From: Mycolicibacterium neoaurum
Lineage (GTDB): Bacteria; Actinomycetota; Actinomycetes; Mycobacteriales; Mycobacteriaceae
Length of the DNA: 64,000 bases
Direction of reading: 5' to 3'
NCBI RefSeq assembly: GCF_036946495.1
Contig: NZ_JAQIIX010000002.1
Coordinates: 806,001 to 870,000 of the forward strand
The notes beneath the pieces were generated by a model. That model saw nothing but the letters and a program-made list of their open reading frames with translations, had not been told where the DNA came from and did not search any database. Of this stretch, positions 8,415 through 15,931 are shown one piece after another. A program made the translations under genes and the position numbers. Every line of letters begins with the position of its first letter. Positions within the stretch are counted from its first letter, which is position 1.

Positions 8415-9056
8415 TCAGAGACCCTTGCCTCGGCCGCCTGGCGAGCCTAGGAATACCGTGAGCAGCTGACGCAACCACTCGCGGGCAGCTGGGAGGTCGT
8501 CGTCGAGCAGCAATTGGACGGTCACGCCATCGTAGACGGCGATGGCAGCCCGTGCTGCGTCTGATGGTGTGGCCAGTGACTGGATTGGTCGCGCGTCGAG
8601 TTCGGCCAATCGGTGCTCGATAGCATTACGCAATCGCTGTCGGTGCTCGATGAGCAGGCTGGCAACATCGGGATGGCGCGCCGCGTGCAGCAGAAAATCC
8701 GTTTTGATGAGAAGCCAATCTCGTTCCAACAGAAGCGTTTCCGAGACGCGATCCAGTGCTGGCTCGACGTCCACCCCACCTCCGACTCTGGCGATGGCAT
8801 CGGCGACCTGCTCGGTGATGACATGAGCCTTCTGCTCGTAGAGGGTGAAGAACATCGCATCGAGGCTGTCGAACTGCGAGTAGAACGCCCCACGCGTGTA
8901 ACCCGCGGCCGCGCATACGTCCTCGATGCGGGTACGCCCGAACCCCTTCTCAGCGAAGACCCGATAGGCAGCATCGAGCAGACGTGCCCGTGTCTCGGCT
9001 CGCCGCTTGGTGACGCGCACCCGCTTGGCCGGCGCGCTCTCGGTCTTCACTGTCAT
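8415..9056 (-). CDS. TetR-family regulator divergent from FAD dehydrogenase
   Basis: The 213-residue protein begins at ATG 9056 (MTVKTESAPAKRVRVTKRR); the open frame continues upstream into the flavoprotein gene, but that part is antisense. The DNA-binding domain reads RAETRARLLDAAYRVFAEKGF, then IEDVCAAAGYTRGAFYSQFDS, a classic TetR recognition helix. The C-terminal ligand domain is about 130 residues. Eighty-one bases separate it from the divergent FAD gene, and the gap contains a perfect six-base-arm inverted repeat, so it probably represses both itself and the flavoprotein-esterase unit. Confidence 0.87.
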   Translation of the reverse strand: MTVKTESAPAKRVRVTKRRAETRARLLDAAYRVFAEKGFGRTRIEDVCAAAGYTRGAFYSQFDSLDAMFFTLYEQKAHVITEQVADAIARVGGGVDVEPALDRVSETLLLERDWLLIKTDFLLHAARHPDVASLLIEHRQRLRNAIEHRLAELDARPIQSLATPSDAARAAIAVYDGVTVQLLLDDDLPAAREWLRQLLTVFLGSPGGRGKGL

Positions 9057-9093
9057 GTCCCCCACAACTCTATTGCACAGCGCATCTGATTCA

Positions 9094-9109
9094 GTATCGT
9101 ATTCGATAC
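9094..9109. promoter_or_regulatory. Inverted repeat, candidate TetR operator
   Basis: GTATCG-TATT-CGATAC is a perfect 6+4+6 inverted repeat midway between the divergent TetR (start 9056) and FAD dehydrogenase (start 9138) genes. Its length and position fit a TetR operator. Binding is inferred. Confidence 0.55.
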
Positions 9110-9137
9110 ACGAACGTTTCAGATTTGAGGAGGCGAT

Positions 9138-10808
9138 ATGGACGCCGATGTGATCGTGGTAGGCGCCGGACTGGCCGGGTTGGTCGCGACACACGAACTG
9201 ACCCGACGAGGCAAGAGGGTGGCCCTGGTGGACCAGGAGAACGCCGCCAACCTGGGCGGCCAGGCCTTCTGGTCGTTCGGCGGCATCTTCCTGGTCGACA
9301 GCCCCGAGCAGCGCAGGATGGGCGTGAAGGACTCCTTCGAATTGGCTTGGAACGACTGGCAGGGCAGCGCCGCGTTCGACCGGCTCGACGATGAAGATAT
9401 ATGGGCCGCCCGTTGGGCCAGGGCTTACGTCGAATTCGCCGCCGGAGAGAAGCGCTCCTACCTGCATGAGGACGGCGTCACCTTCCTGCCGACGGTCGGA
9501 TGGGCCGAACGCGGCGACCTCACCGCAAACGGGCACGGCAACTCCGTCCCCCGCTTTCACGTCGCCTGGGGCACCGGAACCGGTGTCGTGGAACCCTTCG
9601 CCAACTCGGCACTGGCGGCAGCGGCCCGCGGGCTGGTGAGTTTCCATCACCGCCACCGCGTCGACGAACTGATCTACAGCGACGGCGCCGTCGTCGGGGT
9701 GCGCGGGGCGGTGCTGGCACCCGACAGCGCGGTGCGCGGTGCACCGTCCAACCGCGACGAGACCGGCGAGTTCGAACTCTCCGCCCAGGCGGTGGTCATC
9801 ACCACCGGTGGTATCGGCGCCAACCACGACATCGTGCGCAAGTACTGGCCCGAACGGATGGGCACACCGCCGAAGACGATGATTACCGGAGTTCCTGCGC
9901 ACGTCGACGGGCGCATGCTAGACATCGCCGCCGATTCGGGTGTGCGCCTGGTCAATCGGGACCGCATGTGGCATTACACCGAGGGCATCATCAACTGGAA
10001 CCCGATCTGGCCCCAACATGCCATCCGCATCCTGCCCGGACCATCGTCGATGTGGTTCGACGCCCTGGGCCGCCGTCTGCCCCAGCCGTTCCTGCCCGGC
10101 TACGACACCCTGGGGACGTTGCGCTACCTGCGCACCACCCCTGATATCGCCCAGTACGACCATTCGTGGTTCATCCTCACCCAGAAGATGATCGGCAAGG
10201 AGTTCGCGCTGTCGGGCTCGGAACAGAATCCCGACATAACCAACAAGGATAAGAAGGAATTCCTCAAGGAACGCCTGCTGAACAAGGGTGCGCCGGGTCC
10301 GGTCGAGGCGTTCAAGGAACACGGCGTCGACTTCGTCGTCGCCCACAACCTCGAAGAGCTCGTCGGCCGGATGAACGCCCTGACCGAGCAGCCGCTGCTC
10401 GACCCAGCTGACATCCGCCGCCAGATCGAAGCCCGGGACCTGCAGATGGCCAACCCGTTCAGCAAGGACGCCCAAATCCAGGGTATCCGCAACTCGCGCA
10501 AGTCCCTGGGCGACCGACTCGGTCGCACCGCCGCCCCGCACCGCATCCTCGATCCCGCCGCGGGCCCGTTGATCGGGGTGAAGTTGCACGTGTTGACGCG
10601 AAAGACGTTGGGCGGCGTTCAAACCGACCTCGCCTCCCGCGCGCTCGGCCACGACGGACAACCCATTCCCGGGCTGTACGCCGCCGGTGAGGTCGCCGGC
10701 TTCGGTGGCGGTGGCGTGCACGGCTACAACGCACTGGAGGGCACCTTCCTGGGCGGGTGCATCTTCTCCGGGCGCACCGCCGGCCGCACCCTGGCCGACA
10801 TCCTGTAA
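9138..10808 (+). CDS. FAD-dependent dehydrogenase, KstD/fumarate-reductase-like
   Basis: The 556-residue flavoprotein has the N-terminal dinucleotide loop DVIVVGAGLAGLVATHEL (residues 4-21), a LGGQAFWSFGG segment after the first strand pair, VITTGGIGANHDIVRKYWP in the middle, and the C-terminal FAD-closing block GLYAAGEVAGFGGGGVHGYN with LGGCIFSGRTAGR. This is the succinate dehydrogenase/fumarate reductase flavoprotein fold that also includes 3-ketosteroid delta-1-dehydrogenase; the closest M. tuberculosis type I recall is the Rv0785-like FAD-binding dehydrogenase. A GAGGAGG ribosome site precedes ATG 9138. It most likely desaturates a cyclic ketone. It is followed by an esterase 34 bases on. 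Confidence 0.85.
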   Translation: MDADVIVVGAGLAGLVATHELTRRGKRVALVDQENAANLGGQAFWSFGGIFLVDSPEQRRMGVKDSFELAWNDWQGSAAFDRLDDEDIWAARWARAYVEFAAGEKRSYLHEDGVTFLPTVGWAERGDLTANGHGNSVPRFHVAWGTGTGVVEPFANSALAAAARGLVSFHHRHRVDELIYSDGAVVGVRGAVLAPDSAVRGAPSNRDETGEFELSAQAVVITTGGIGANHDIVRKYWPERMGTPPKTMITGVPAHVDGRMLDIAADSGVRLVNRDRMWHYTEGIINWNPIWPQHAIRILPGPSSMWFDALGRRLPQPFLPGYDTLGTLRYLRTTPDIAQYDHSWFILTQKMIGKEFALSGSEQNPDITNKDKKEFLKERLLNKGAPGPVEAFKEHGVDFVVAHNLEELVGRMNALTEQPLLDPADIRRQIEARDLQMANPFSKDAQIQGIRNSRKSLGDRLGRTAAPHRILDPAAGPLIGVKLHVLTRKTLGGVQTDLASRALGHDGQPIPGLYAAGEVAGFGGGGVHGYNALEGTFLGGCIFSGRTAGRTLADIL

Positions 10809-10842
10809 AACGCCCACACCGATAGTGAGAGGAGGTCCGACG

Positions 10843-11742
10843 TTGTCCTGGCAGATGCACGCCATCGCGGCCTACGCCCGGCTGTGGCGCCGCCCCCGCA
10901 GCTACCGCTCAGCCGCCAGCACCGCGGCCTTCCTGCGCCGCCCCAAACACAGCGCCGCGCCACCTGATCGGCTAAGGAAGTTGCGCAGCTTCCGGATCAG
11001 CGAAACCCGTTACGGCGACTACACCTGTTACACCGTGCACCCACCCGGGAAGCCTGACGTGCCCGACGGCCTCGGAAGTACCGTCTACCTGCACGGCGGC
11101 GGGTACGTCAGCGAGATCACCGTCGAGCACTGGAGTTTGGTAGCCGACATCGCCACCACCACGGGCCGACCGGTCCACGTACCGATCTACGGACTGGCGC
11201 CGAACCACAACGCCGTGGACGCCCACACGTTCCTGCGCCAGGTACTCAATGATGTGGCTTCCCCGGGCCCGGTCTATCTAGCCGGTGATTCCGCCGGCGG
11301 AGGACTGGCGTTGGCAGTGACCCAGCAATGGCTCGCCGCCGGCGGCGCCCCGCCAGTGGGTCTGACCCTGATCAGTCCCTGGCTCGACGCGACGGCAAGC
11401 AACCCGGCAATCCCCACCGTCGCCCACCTCGACCCCTGGTTAACCGTCGAAGCCCTCCACGTCATCGCCAAAGTCTGGGCGGGCGCTCTCGACCTCCGCG
11501 ACCCGCGAGTCAGCCCCATCTACGGTGACCTCGCCACGCTGCCCCCAGTCGACCTCTACATCGGCACCCGCGACATCCTCCAACCCGACTGTCTACGGCT
11601 GCGCGACGGTGCCCCCACTGGGCGGGTGTCCTACACCCAACAATCGGGGGCCATTCACGTCTACCCCTTGCTGCCCGTGCCGGAGGGGCGCCGAGCCCGC
11701 GCAGTACTGCTCAATCGTCTGAGCGCACAATTCAATTCGTGA
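10843..11742 (+). CDS. Alpha/beta hydrolase, hormone-sensitive-lipase family esterase
   Basis: The 299-residue protein carries the oxyanion-hole motif HGGGY, the nucleophile elbow GDSAGGG, the acid in YIGTRDI and the histidine in SGAIHVYPLL, so the triad is complete. This is the HSL-type (LipN/LipF-like) esterase family. I chose TTG 10843 because AGGAGG lies at 10829-10834 with ideal spacing, and the in-frame upstream codons overlap the FAD gene in an unlikely composition. It belongs to the same transcript as the flavoprotein. It may release an acyl group or open a lactone in the same pathway; the substrate is unknown. Confidence 0.85.
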   Translation: MSWQMHAIAAYARLWRRPRSYRSAASTAAFLRRPKHSAAPPDRLRKLRSFRISETRYGDYTCYTVHPPGKPDVPDGLGSTVYLHGGGYVSEITVEHWSLVADIATTTGRPVHVPIYGLAPNHNAVDAHTFLRQVLNDVASPGPVYLAGDSAGGGLALAVTQQWLAAGGAPPVGLTLISPWLDATASNPAIPTVAHLDPWLTVEALHVIAKVWAGALDLRDPRVSPIYGDLATLPPVDLYIGTRDILQPDCLRLRDGAPTGRVSYTQQSGAIHVYPLLPVPEGRRARAVLLNRLSAQFNS

Positions 11743-11760
11743 AGCTGGAGCTGTTCGTTG

Positions 11761-12022
11761 CCAGGGCATATGACCTGAGCGCCTCAGGTCGGCGATGCGC
11801 AGCTGCGCGGCGAACCGCCGCAACAGCCCATCGGCTCCGATGTTCGACTTCGCTACGACTAGTTCCTCTCGAAGAACCGCCTCATCCACATCTTGGGGGG
11901 GGGATTGCAACGCCGAGTACTTTTGCTGAGGTCGTGATGCGGCGATCTTCCCACGCACGCAATTCGGCACGAGGTATGCGCCGGCCGGCGATGAGCGCGT
12001 CGATGTCGATGGTCACGTCCAT
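11761..12022 (-). pseudogene. Truncated, frameshifted tandem copy of the 12022-12759 gene
   Basis: Reading leftward from ATG 12022, the sequence gives MDVTIDIDALIAGRRIPRAE, then LRAWEDRRITTSAKVLGVAI. This aligns with KSYPRADVLAWENNRI and AARKIGVAAP of the upstream neighbour. At a run of nine C (11895-11903 region) the frame shifts; in the adjacent frame it continues VLREELVVAKSNIGADGLLR then RFAAQLRIADLR, matching RREEFLGIKRALGSEELLRR then LAGNARIADR. Similarity stops near 11770, and the convergent esterase gene lies immediately beyond. Its ATG overlaps the neighbour's stop (TGATG), so it was once translationally coupled. It retains only about the first 90 of 246 codons and is almost surely dead. 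Confidence 0.75.
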
Positions 12023-12759
12023 CACGCCCTGTCTGCCGCGACCGCAGCCTCGAGCCAATTGGAGAACTCACACGCCAGGTGCCAACGATGGCCGCGAATG
12101 ACGGTCCAGATCATGGGCAAAGGGAACTCGACCACCAGACGTGCATGCAGGCCGCATGCAAGGTCGCGAAACTGGTGTCGGACACTGCCGATCGGTGCCC
12201 CACTGCTCCCGATCGCAACACCGTCGAGTCGGTACGGGAACTGAGGATCGATTGGTGTGGTGATCGAGGAGACGTCGTCGTAGTCGATGGTGAAAGAGGC
12301 GGCGAACGGGCTGCCGCCGTTGGTCTCCAAAACCTGTTGCTTTCCGTCGAGGAAACGAAGTACGAAATGGTCCGGGCACGCGCGTTCCATCTCGTACTGA
12401 TTCGAGGAGATGGTGATGTCGTTGAACCAATCGGTGAACATCTTCGCCGAGCCGTCTGGGACGAAAAGCTCAGTCACACAGATGCGCCGGCGGTCGCTGA
12501 GGCGGGCCTGCGCCCGTGCCATCCGGTCGGCAATCCTGGCATTGCCGGCCAATCGACGAAGGAGTTCCTCGCTCCCAAGTGCGCGTTTGATGCCGAGAAA
12601 TTCTTCGCGACGGACAGCGACGGCGCCGGCTGCCGGTGCAGCCACACCGATCTTGCGAGCGGCGGCGTCGATCCGATTGTTCTCCCACGCCAATACATCA
12701 GCGCGGGGGTAGGACTTGCCACCAACGGCCGCGACTATCGCCAACTCCGTAATCGACAT
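12022..12759 (-). CDS. Unrecognised 245-residue protein, family of a local tandem pair
   Basis: I do not recognise this family. The protein has no signal peptide or membrane helix. It has a charged helical N-terminal third containing RREEFLGIKRALGSEELLRR, and a beta-rich C-terminal part with several aromatic strands (TDWFNDITI, HFVLRFLDGKQQVLE, SFTIDYDDVSSIT, FPYRLDGVAIG) ending in WHLACEFSNWLEAAV. The C-terminal part could be a small-molecule-binding beta-barrel, but that is a guess. The RNA carries AGGAGG just upstream (GTG 12762 is an alternative start). It faces a TetR gene across 121 bases with an inverted repeat, and a degraded paralogue follows it directly. The setting suggests a role in the same catabolic region. 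Confidence 0.7.
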   Translation of the reverse strand: MSITELAIVAAVGGKSYPRADVLAWENNRIDAAARKIGVAAPAAGAVAVRREEFLGIKRALGSEELLRRLAGNARIADRMARAQARLSDRRRICVTELFVPDGSAKMFTDWFNDITISSNQYEMERACPDHFVLRFLDGKQQVLETNGGSPFAASFTIDYDDVSSITTPIDPQFPYRLDGVAIGSSGAPIGSVRHQFRDLACGLHARLVVEFPLPMIWTVIRGHRWHLACEFSNWLEAAVAADRA

Positions 12760-12782
12760 CACCCTCCTAACGCAATACTGTC

Positions 12783-12800
12783 TAGCGTTAACCGACGCTA
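12783..12800. promoter_or_regulatory. Inverted repeat, candidate TetR operator
   Basis: TAGCGT-TAACCG-ACGCTA is a perfect 6+6+6 inverted repeat in the gap between the divergent unrecognised gene (start 12759) and the TetR gene (start 12881). It lies close to the first gene's ribosome site, so occupancy would block its transcription. Inferred from position and symmetry. Confidence 0.45.
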
Positions 12801-12880
12801 AGCTACTACTTCGCTTCCGTCAACGGTCGCGGCCCGGCGGCGTCGAGGATCTGGCGGAGTTGCGAGGGGAGGATGCAGGG

Positions 12881-13501
12881 GTGGACGAATCCAAAACCAC
12901 GCGGCGACGCCTCGGCGGCCGATCGGCCCGGGTGCAGGATGCCGTCGCGCAAGCCGCGTTGGATCAACTATTGGAAGTCGGATATCAACGGCTGACATTT
13001 CGGGGGGTGGCCCAGGCGGCGGGCGTAGCCGAGACGACGGTGTATCGCAGATGGCCCACCATCAACCATCTGACTGCGGCTGCACTACTCAAGCTCGCCC
13101 AAGTGGACAATCCGTTGCCGGACACTGGAACGCTCGGTGGCGATCTTCGGGCCCTGTTGCATCAGATCGTTGCTCTACTGAGCCGGCCTGAGGTGCTTCG
13201 AGTAGTCCGCAGCTCGGCAGCGATCGACCCCGGAGATGATGGCGACGGTTCGGTGCTGGCCGGCAAATCAGCCTTCTTCGAGACACGGTTCGCCGAAGCC
13301 AGCCTCATCGTCGATCGTGCGGCCAAGCGGGGCGAAATCGCAAGCAATACCGACGCCTACCTGGTCATCGAGGCGCTGGTCGCGCCGGCATACATGCGAG
13401 CGCTTCTGGACAATCGGCCCTTGGACCAGAATCTGGTCGATTCGTCCGTCGCCATGGTGCTGGGAGCGCTGAAGGCCGGGAGCATCCCGGAGCGTGCGTG
13501 A
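12881..13501 (+). CDS. TetR-family regulator
   Basis: The 206-residue protein starts at GTG 12881, preceded by AGGGGAGGA with good spacing; the frame is open further upstream, but that part would overlap the operator region. DNA-binding segment: VQDAVAQAALDQLLEVGYQR, then FRGVAQAAGVAETTVYRRWPT at about residues 43-63, a TetR domain with the TVYRRWP recognition helix typical of the TetR_C_11/AcrR-like subgroup. The C-terminal domain includes RAAKRGEIASNTDAYLVIEAL. It probably governs the divergent unrecognised gene and itself. Confidence 0.87.
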   Translation: MDESKTTRRRLGGRSARVQDAVAQAALDQLLEVGYQRLTFRGVAQAAGVAETTVYRRWPTINHLTAAALLKLAQVDNPLPDTGTLGGDLRALLHQIVALLSRPEVLRVVRSSAAIDPGDDGDGSVLAGKSAFFETRFAEASLIVDRAAKRGEIASNTDAYLVIEALVAPAYMRALLDNRPLDQNLVDSSVAMVLGALKAGSIPERA

Positions 13502-13523
13502 TTGCTTATCCGAGTGGGGAACA

Positions 13524-14386
13524 TCAGCTGTTCAGTTGAGTGGCCAGCCAGTGCACGACGTCGCGCCGAACGGCATCTCCATGCTCGGTGAACAACTCGA
13601 AATGCGACTCGGGATAGGAGCGGTATTCAACCTGGCGAGCCGCTGCCAACGCCTTGCGCACCCGGCCGGGCGGGGTGATCGAATCAGTCTCGGCCAAGAT
13701 GACCAGCGCGGGAACCGCCAGGTTTCCGACCGTAGAGCGTGTCGACCATCGCAGCATCTTCGGCAACGACGCCACCGTGACCTCATTGCGATAGGTCTCC
13801 GCGCCAGCGGCCATGTCCGCGGCCCACTCGTAGGCCCCGTCGGAGTTCATCGCCGCGATCTCCCCCGGCCGGCCGGCCGCTGGAATTTTCCTTCGCGACC
13901 GAACAATCGCAACACCGTGTCCTTAATCAACACCGGCGCGAGTTGGATGTTCGCCGTGGGCGTCAGGTAGATGAAGGGGATCACCGCGGCGACAGCCGCG
14001 ATGCGCGAATCGGTTGCAGCGATCTTCAGTGCGTGGCCACCAGACAGACTCGTTCCCCAGACCCCGATTCGGCTGCCATCGACCCGCGGGTTGGCCGCCA
14101 GCACGTCGAGCGCGGCGCGGAACGCGCGGAACTGTTGGGGCGGATCAACCTGCTGACGAGGGTGCCCAGCACTTTCGCCGAATCCGGCATAGTCGAACGT
14201 CAGCGACATGATGCCCCGCTCGGCCAGATCCCGGTGGTAATCCGGCATGATCATCTCTTTGACGCCGGCAAAACCTGAGGCGCTGAACACCGTCGGCAGC
14301 AGTCGGTTCGAATCCTGGTCAGGAATCGTCCATGTCGCTGCGCAGGCGACTCCGTCCACCACGAGCGTGTCCTGCTCGATCTTCAT
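13524..14386 (-). pseudogene. Alpha/beta hydrolase (dienelactone-hydrolase-like) broken by a one-base deletion
   Basis: The 5' half, from ATG 14386 with an AAGGTGG ribosome site, encodes the hydrolase fold up to VLRLFGREGKF, including DYAGFGES and the nucleophile elbow GVWGTSLSGGH. The 3' half continues in another frame as PAAGRPGEIAAMNSDG and ends with the acid loop ILAETDSI and the catalytic His in YPESHFELF. The break maps to an A run (plus-strand T run at 13886-13889): restoring one A gives GKIPAAGRPGEIAAM, which matches the K-I-P-x-x-G-x-P-G motif of homologues. Everything needed for a functional enzyme is otherwise present, so the mutation is recent or a sequencing error. It may once have been co-transcribed with the PhlG-like gene upstream. 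Confidence 0.82.
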
Positions 14387-14505
14387 AACGCCACCTTCGT
14401 CGTATCTGGCAGTGCCCCAAGAGAAGCCATGACCTGCGTCGGGGATCTCACGATCGGCTGCGGCCGGCGACGCGATCCGGCTCAAAAATGCCGACAGCCT
14501 CGGCG

Positions 14506-15201
14506 TCAGCCGTTGGTCGCGTGGCTGTAGAGCTGCGGGAGGATATCTTCGGAGCGTCCCGTTTCTTCGATGTTGTGCTGTATCCAGTTTTCGGCGGTGC
14601 GCGCCGAGTAGAACAGTGGGCGTCCGACATTGGCGATCCGCGCCGGCCCGGAGTCGAAGCCGATCGTGGTCTCGGCGTAGAACCGCAGTCCGCCAGGGAC
14701 CGGGCCGTAGAGGTGCACGATTCGACCAACCCGCACACCGGCTTTGATGATGTCGAAGGTGAACTCTTCCTCGTCGAGGCGAGTCGTGGTCACGGTGGCG
14801 TGGATGCGGTCGTGGAAGTCGTTGAAGATCTCGTCGATGGTGAACGTGGTGCCGACGGTGATTTCAGCGCCCGGCGCGGACGTCGACGAGCGAGGCGTGA
14901 CAGCGATGTGATCGCGGTGATGCCACAGGTGGTAATGACTGACCTGCGGGCCGGTGAAATCGACGCCATTCCACGTCGTCGAGCCGGCCAGGTTCTCGAA
15001 CCACCAACGCATCATCTGCGGGGTCACCCCCCGCAATGTGTCGTGCTCGATCTGCACCCGAATTGCACCGGATCGAAGGGTCTGCACATTAACCCATTGC
15101 GCCGATGACACCGGCTTGAACGCCAACGTCCCTGCTCTTTCGAGCGCTGCCCGGGCCCGAAGGCGTCGCTCACGCAAGTCCGCCAGTATCCCCTCGCCCA
15201 T
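14506..15201 (-). CDS. PhlG-like (2,4-diacetylphloroglucinol hydrolase family) C-C hydrolase
   Basis: The 231-residue protein matches the DAPG hydrolase fold, zinc enzymes that cleave a carbon-carbon bond in acyl phloroglucinols and related phenols. Family marks are TPQMMRWWFENLAGSTTWNG, the YHLWHHRDHI zinc-ligand segment near 90-100, a long beta-barrel core, GPVPGGLRFYAETTIG, and the C-terminal HNIEE segment corresponding to the HxxxE zinc ligands. It begins at ATG 15201 and faces a TetR gene across 61 bases containing twin operators. The broken hydrolase follows on the same strand. The true substrate is unknown; a beta-diketone or acyl-phenol cleavage in ring degradation would fit. Confidence 0.75.
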   Translation of the reverse strand: MGEGILADLRERRLRARAALERAGTLAFKPVSSAQWVNVQTLRSGAIRVQIEHDTLRGVTPQMMRWWFENLAGSTTWNGVDFTGPQVSHYHLWHHRDHIAVTPRSSTSAPGAEITVGTTFTIDEIFNDFHDRIHATVTTTRLDEEEFTFDIIKAGVRVGRIVHLYGPVPGGLRFYAETTIGFDSGPARIANVGRPLFYSARTAENWIQHNIEETGRSEDILPQLYSHATNG

Positions 15202-15221
15202 AGGCCGCCCTTCACTCGCGC

Positions 15222-15254
15222 TCTACAGATGTAGAATTTTTCTACAAATGTAGA
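15222..15254. promoter_or_regulatory. Twin 14-base palindromes, TetR operators
   Basis: TCTACAGATGTAGA (15222-15235) and TCTACAAATGTAGA (15241-15254) are two perfect 6+2+6 inverted repeats with identical arms, 19 bases centre to centre (almost two helical turns). They fill the 61-base gap between the PhlG-like gene and its divergent TetR. The arrangement fits cooperative binding of two TetR dimers on one face of the DNA and control of both genes. Confidence 0.75.
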
Positions 15255-15262
15255 GTAGTTGT

Positions 15263-15931
15263 GTGAACCGAACAAGCGGCGCTTCAGGCGGCCGCCGTAG
15301 CGCGATCGCCGATGCCGCGATCACAGTGCTGGCCACCAGCGGTTCACGGGGCCTGACGCATCGGGCCATCGACAAAGAACTGGGGTTGCCGGAAGGCTCG
15401 ACGAGCGCCTATCTGCGCACCCGGGCCAGCCTGTTCATCGCCGCCACACAGCGCCTGGCCGAACTGGACCGTGAGGCGCTGGATGCTCTCTACTCGAAGC
15501 TGAGAGCAGCTGACGGCAATGCGACACCGGCCCAGCTGGTCGCCGCGATCGTCGACGACTGGACCACACCGCAGGCAGCGCCCCGACAACTGGCCCGCAT
15601 CGAGCTGCAACTGGAAGCAACACGCAACCCCGCCGTCGCCGAGGCGCTGGCAACCCAACGACTCGCCTTCATCGGCCTGGCGCACACCATGCTTGAAACC
15701 TGGCACGGCGCAGACGCCGTGCAGGACGCTGACACACCCGGTGCGGTTGCCGGACTGCTTATCGCCCTCGTCGATGGGTTGATCGCAGACCGGCTGCTGC
15801 ACAACCGAACCGCCATACCCACCGAGCACCTCACCCAGGCCTTGGCCGAGCTGCTAAGCACCCCGGGATCGGCGGCCGCGTCAACGCTTCCTGTCACGCT
15901 ATACAGGCCAGCACGGTCATCTCCGAAATGA
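15263..15931 (+). CDS. TetR-family regulator of the PhlG-like gene
   Basis: The 222-residue protein starts at GTG 15263, only eight bases after the second palindrome. DNA-binding region: RRSAIADAAITVLATSGSRGLT, then HRAIDKELGLPEGSTSAYLRTRAS at about residues 33-56. The helix GSTSAYLRTR is characteristic of a TetR group whose operators are short tight palindromes. The C-terminal part is rich in leucine and has the LIALVDGLIADRLLH helix of TetR_C domains. It lacks a clear ribosome site and may be translated from a very short or leaderless mRNA that begins within the operator zone. Confidence 0.85.
   Translation: MNRTSGASGGRRSAIADAAITVLATSGSRGLTHRAIDKELGLPEGSTSAYLRTRASLFIAATQRLAELDREALDALYSKLRAADGNATPAQLVAAIVDDWTTPQAAPRQLARIELQLEATRNPAVAEALATQRLAFIGLAHTMLETWHGADAVQDADTPGAVAGLLIALVDGLIADRLLHNRTAIPTEHLTQALAELLSTPGSAAASTLPVTLYRPARSSPK

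Noticed and set aside
9057..9902. Upstream extension of the TetR frame into the FAD dehydrogenase gene
   Set aside because: The extension is antisense to a clear flavoprotein gene; the TetR domain begins properly at ATG 9056.
11890..11910. Programmed frameshifting at the nine-C run
   Set aside because: The copy also lacks its last 150 or so codons, so a frameshift would not yield a useful protein; decay is simpler.
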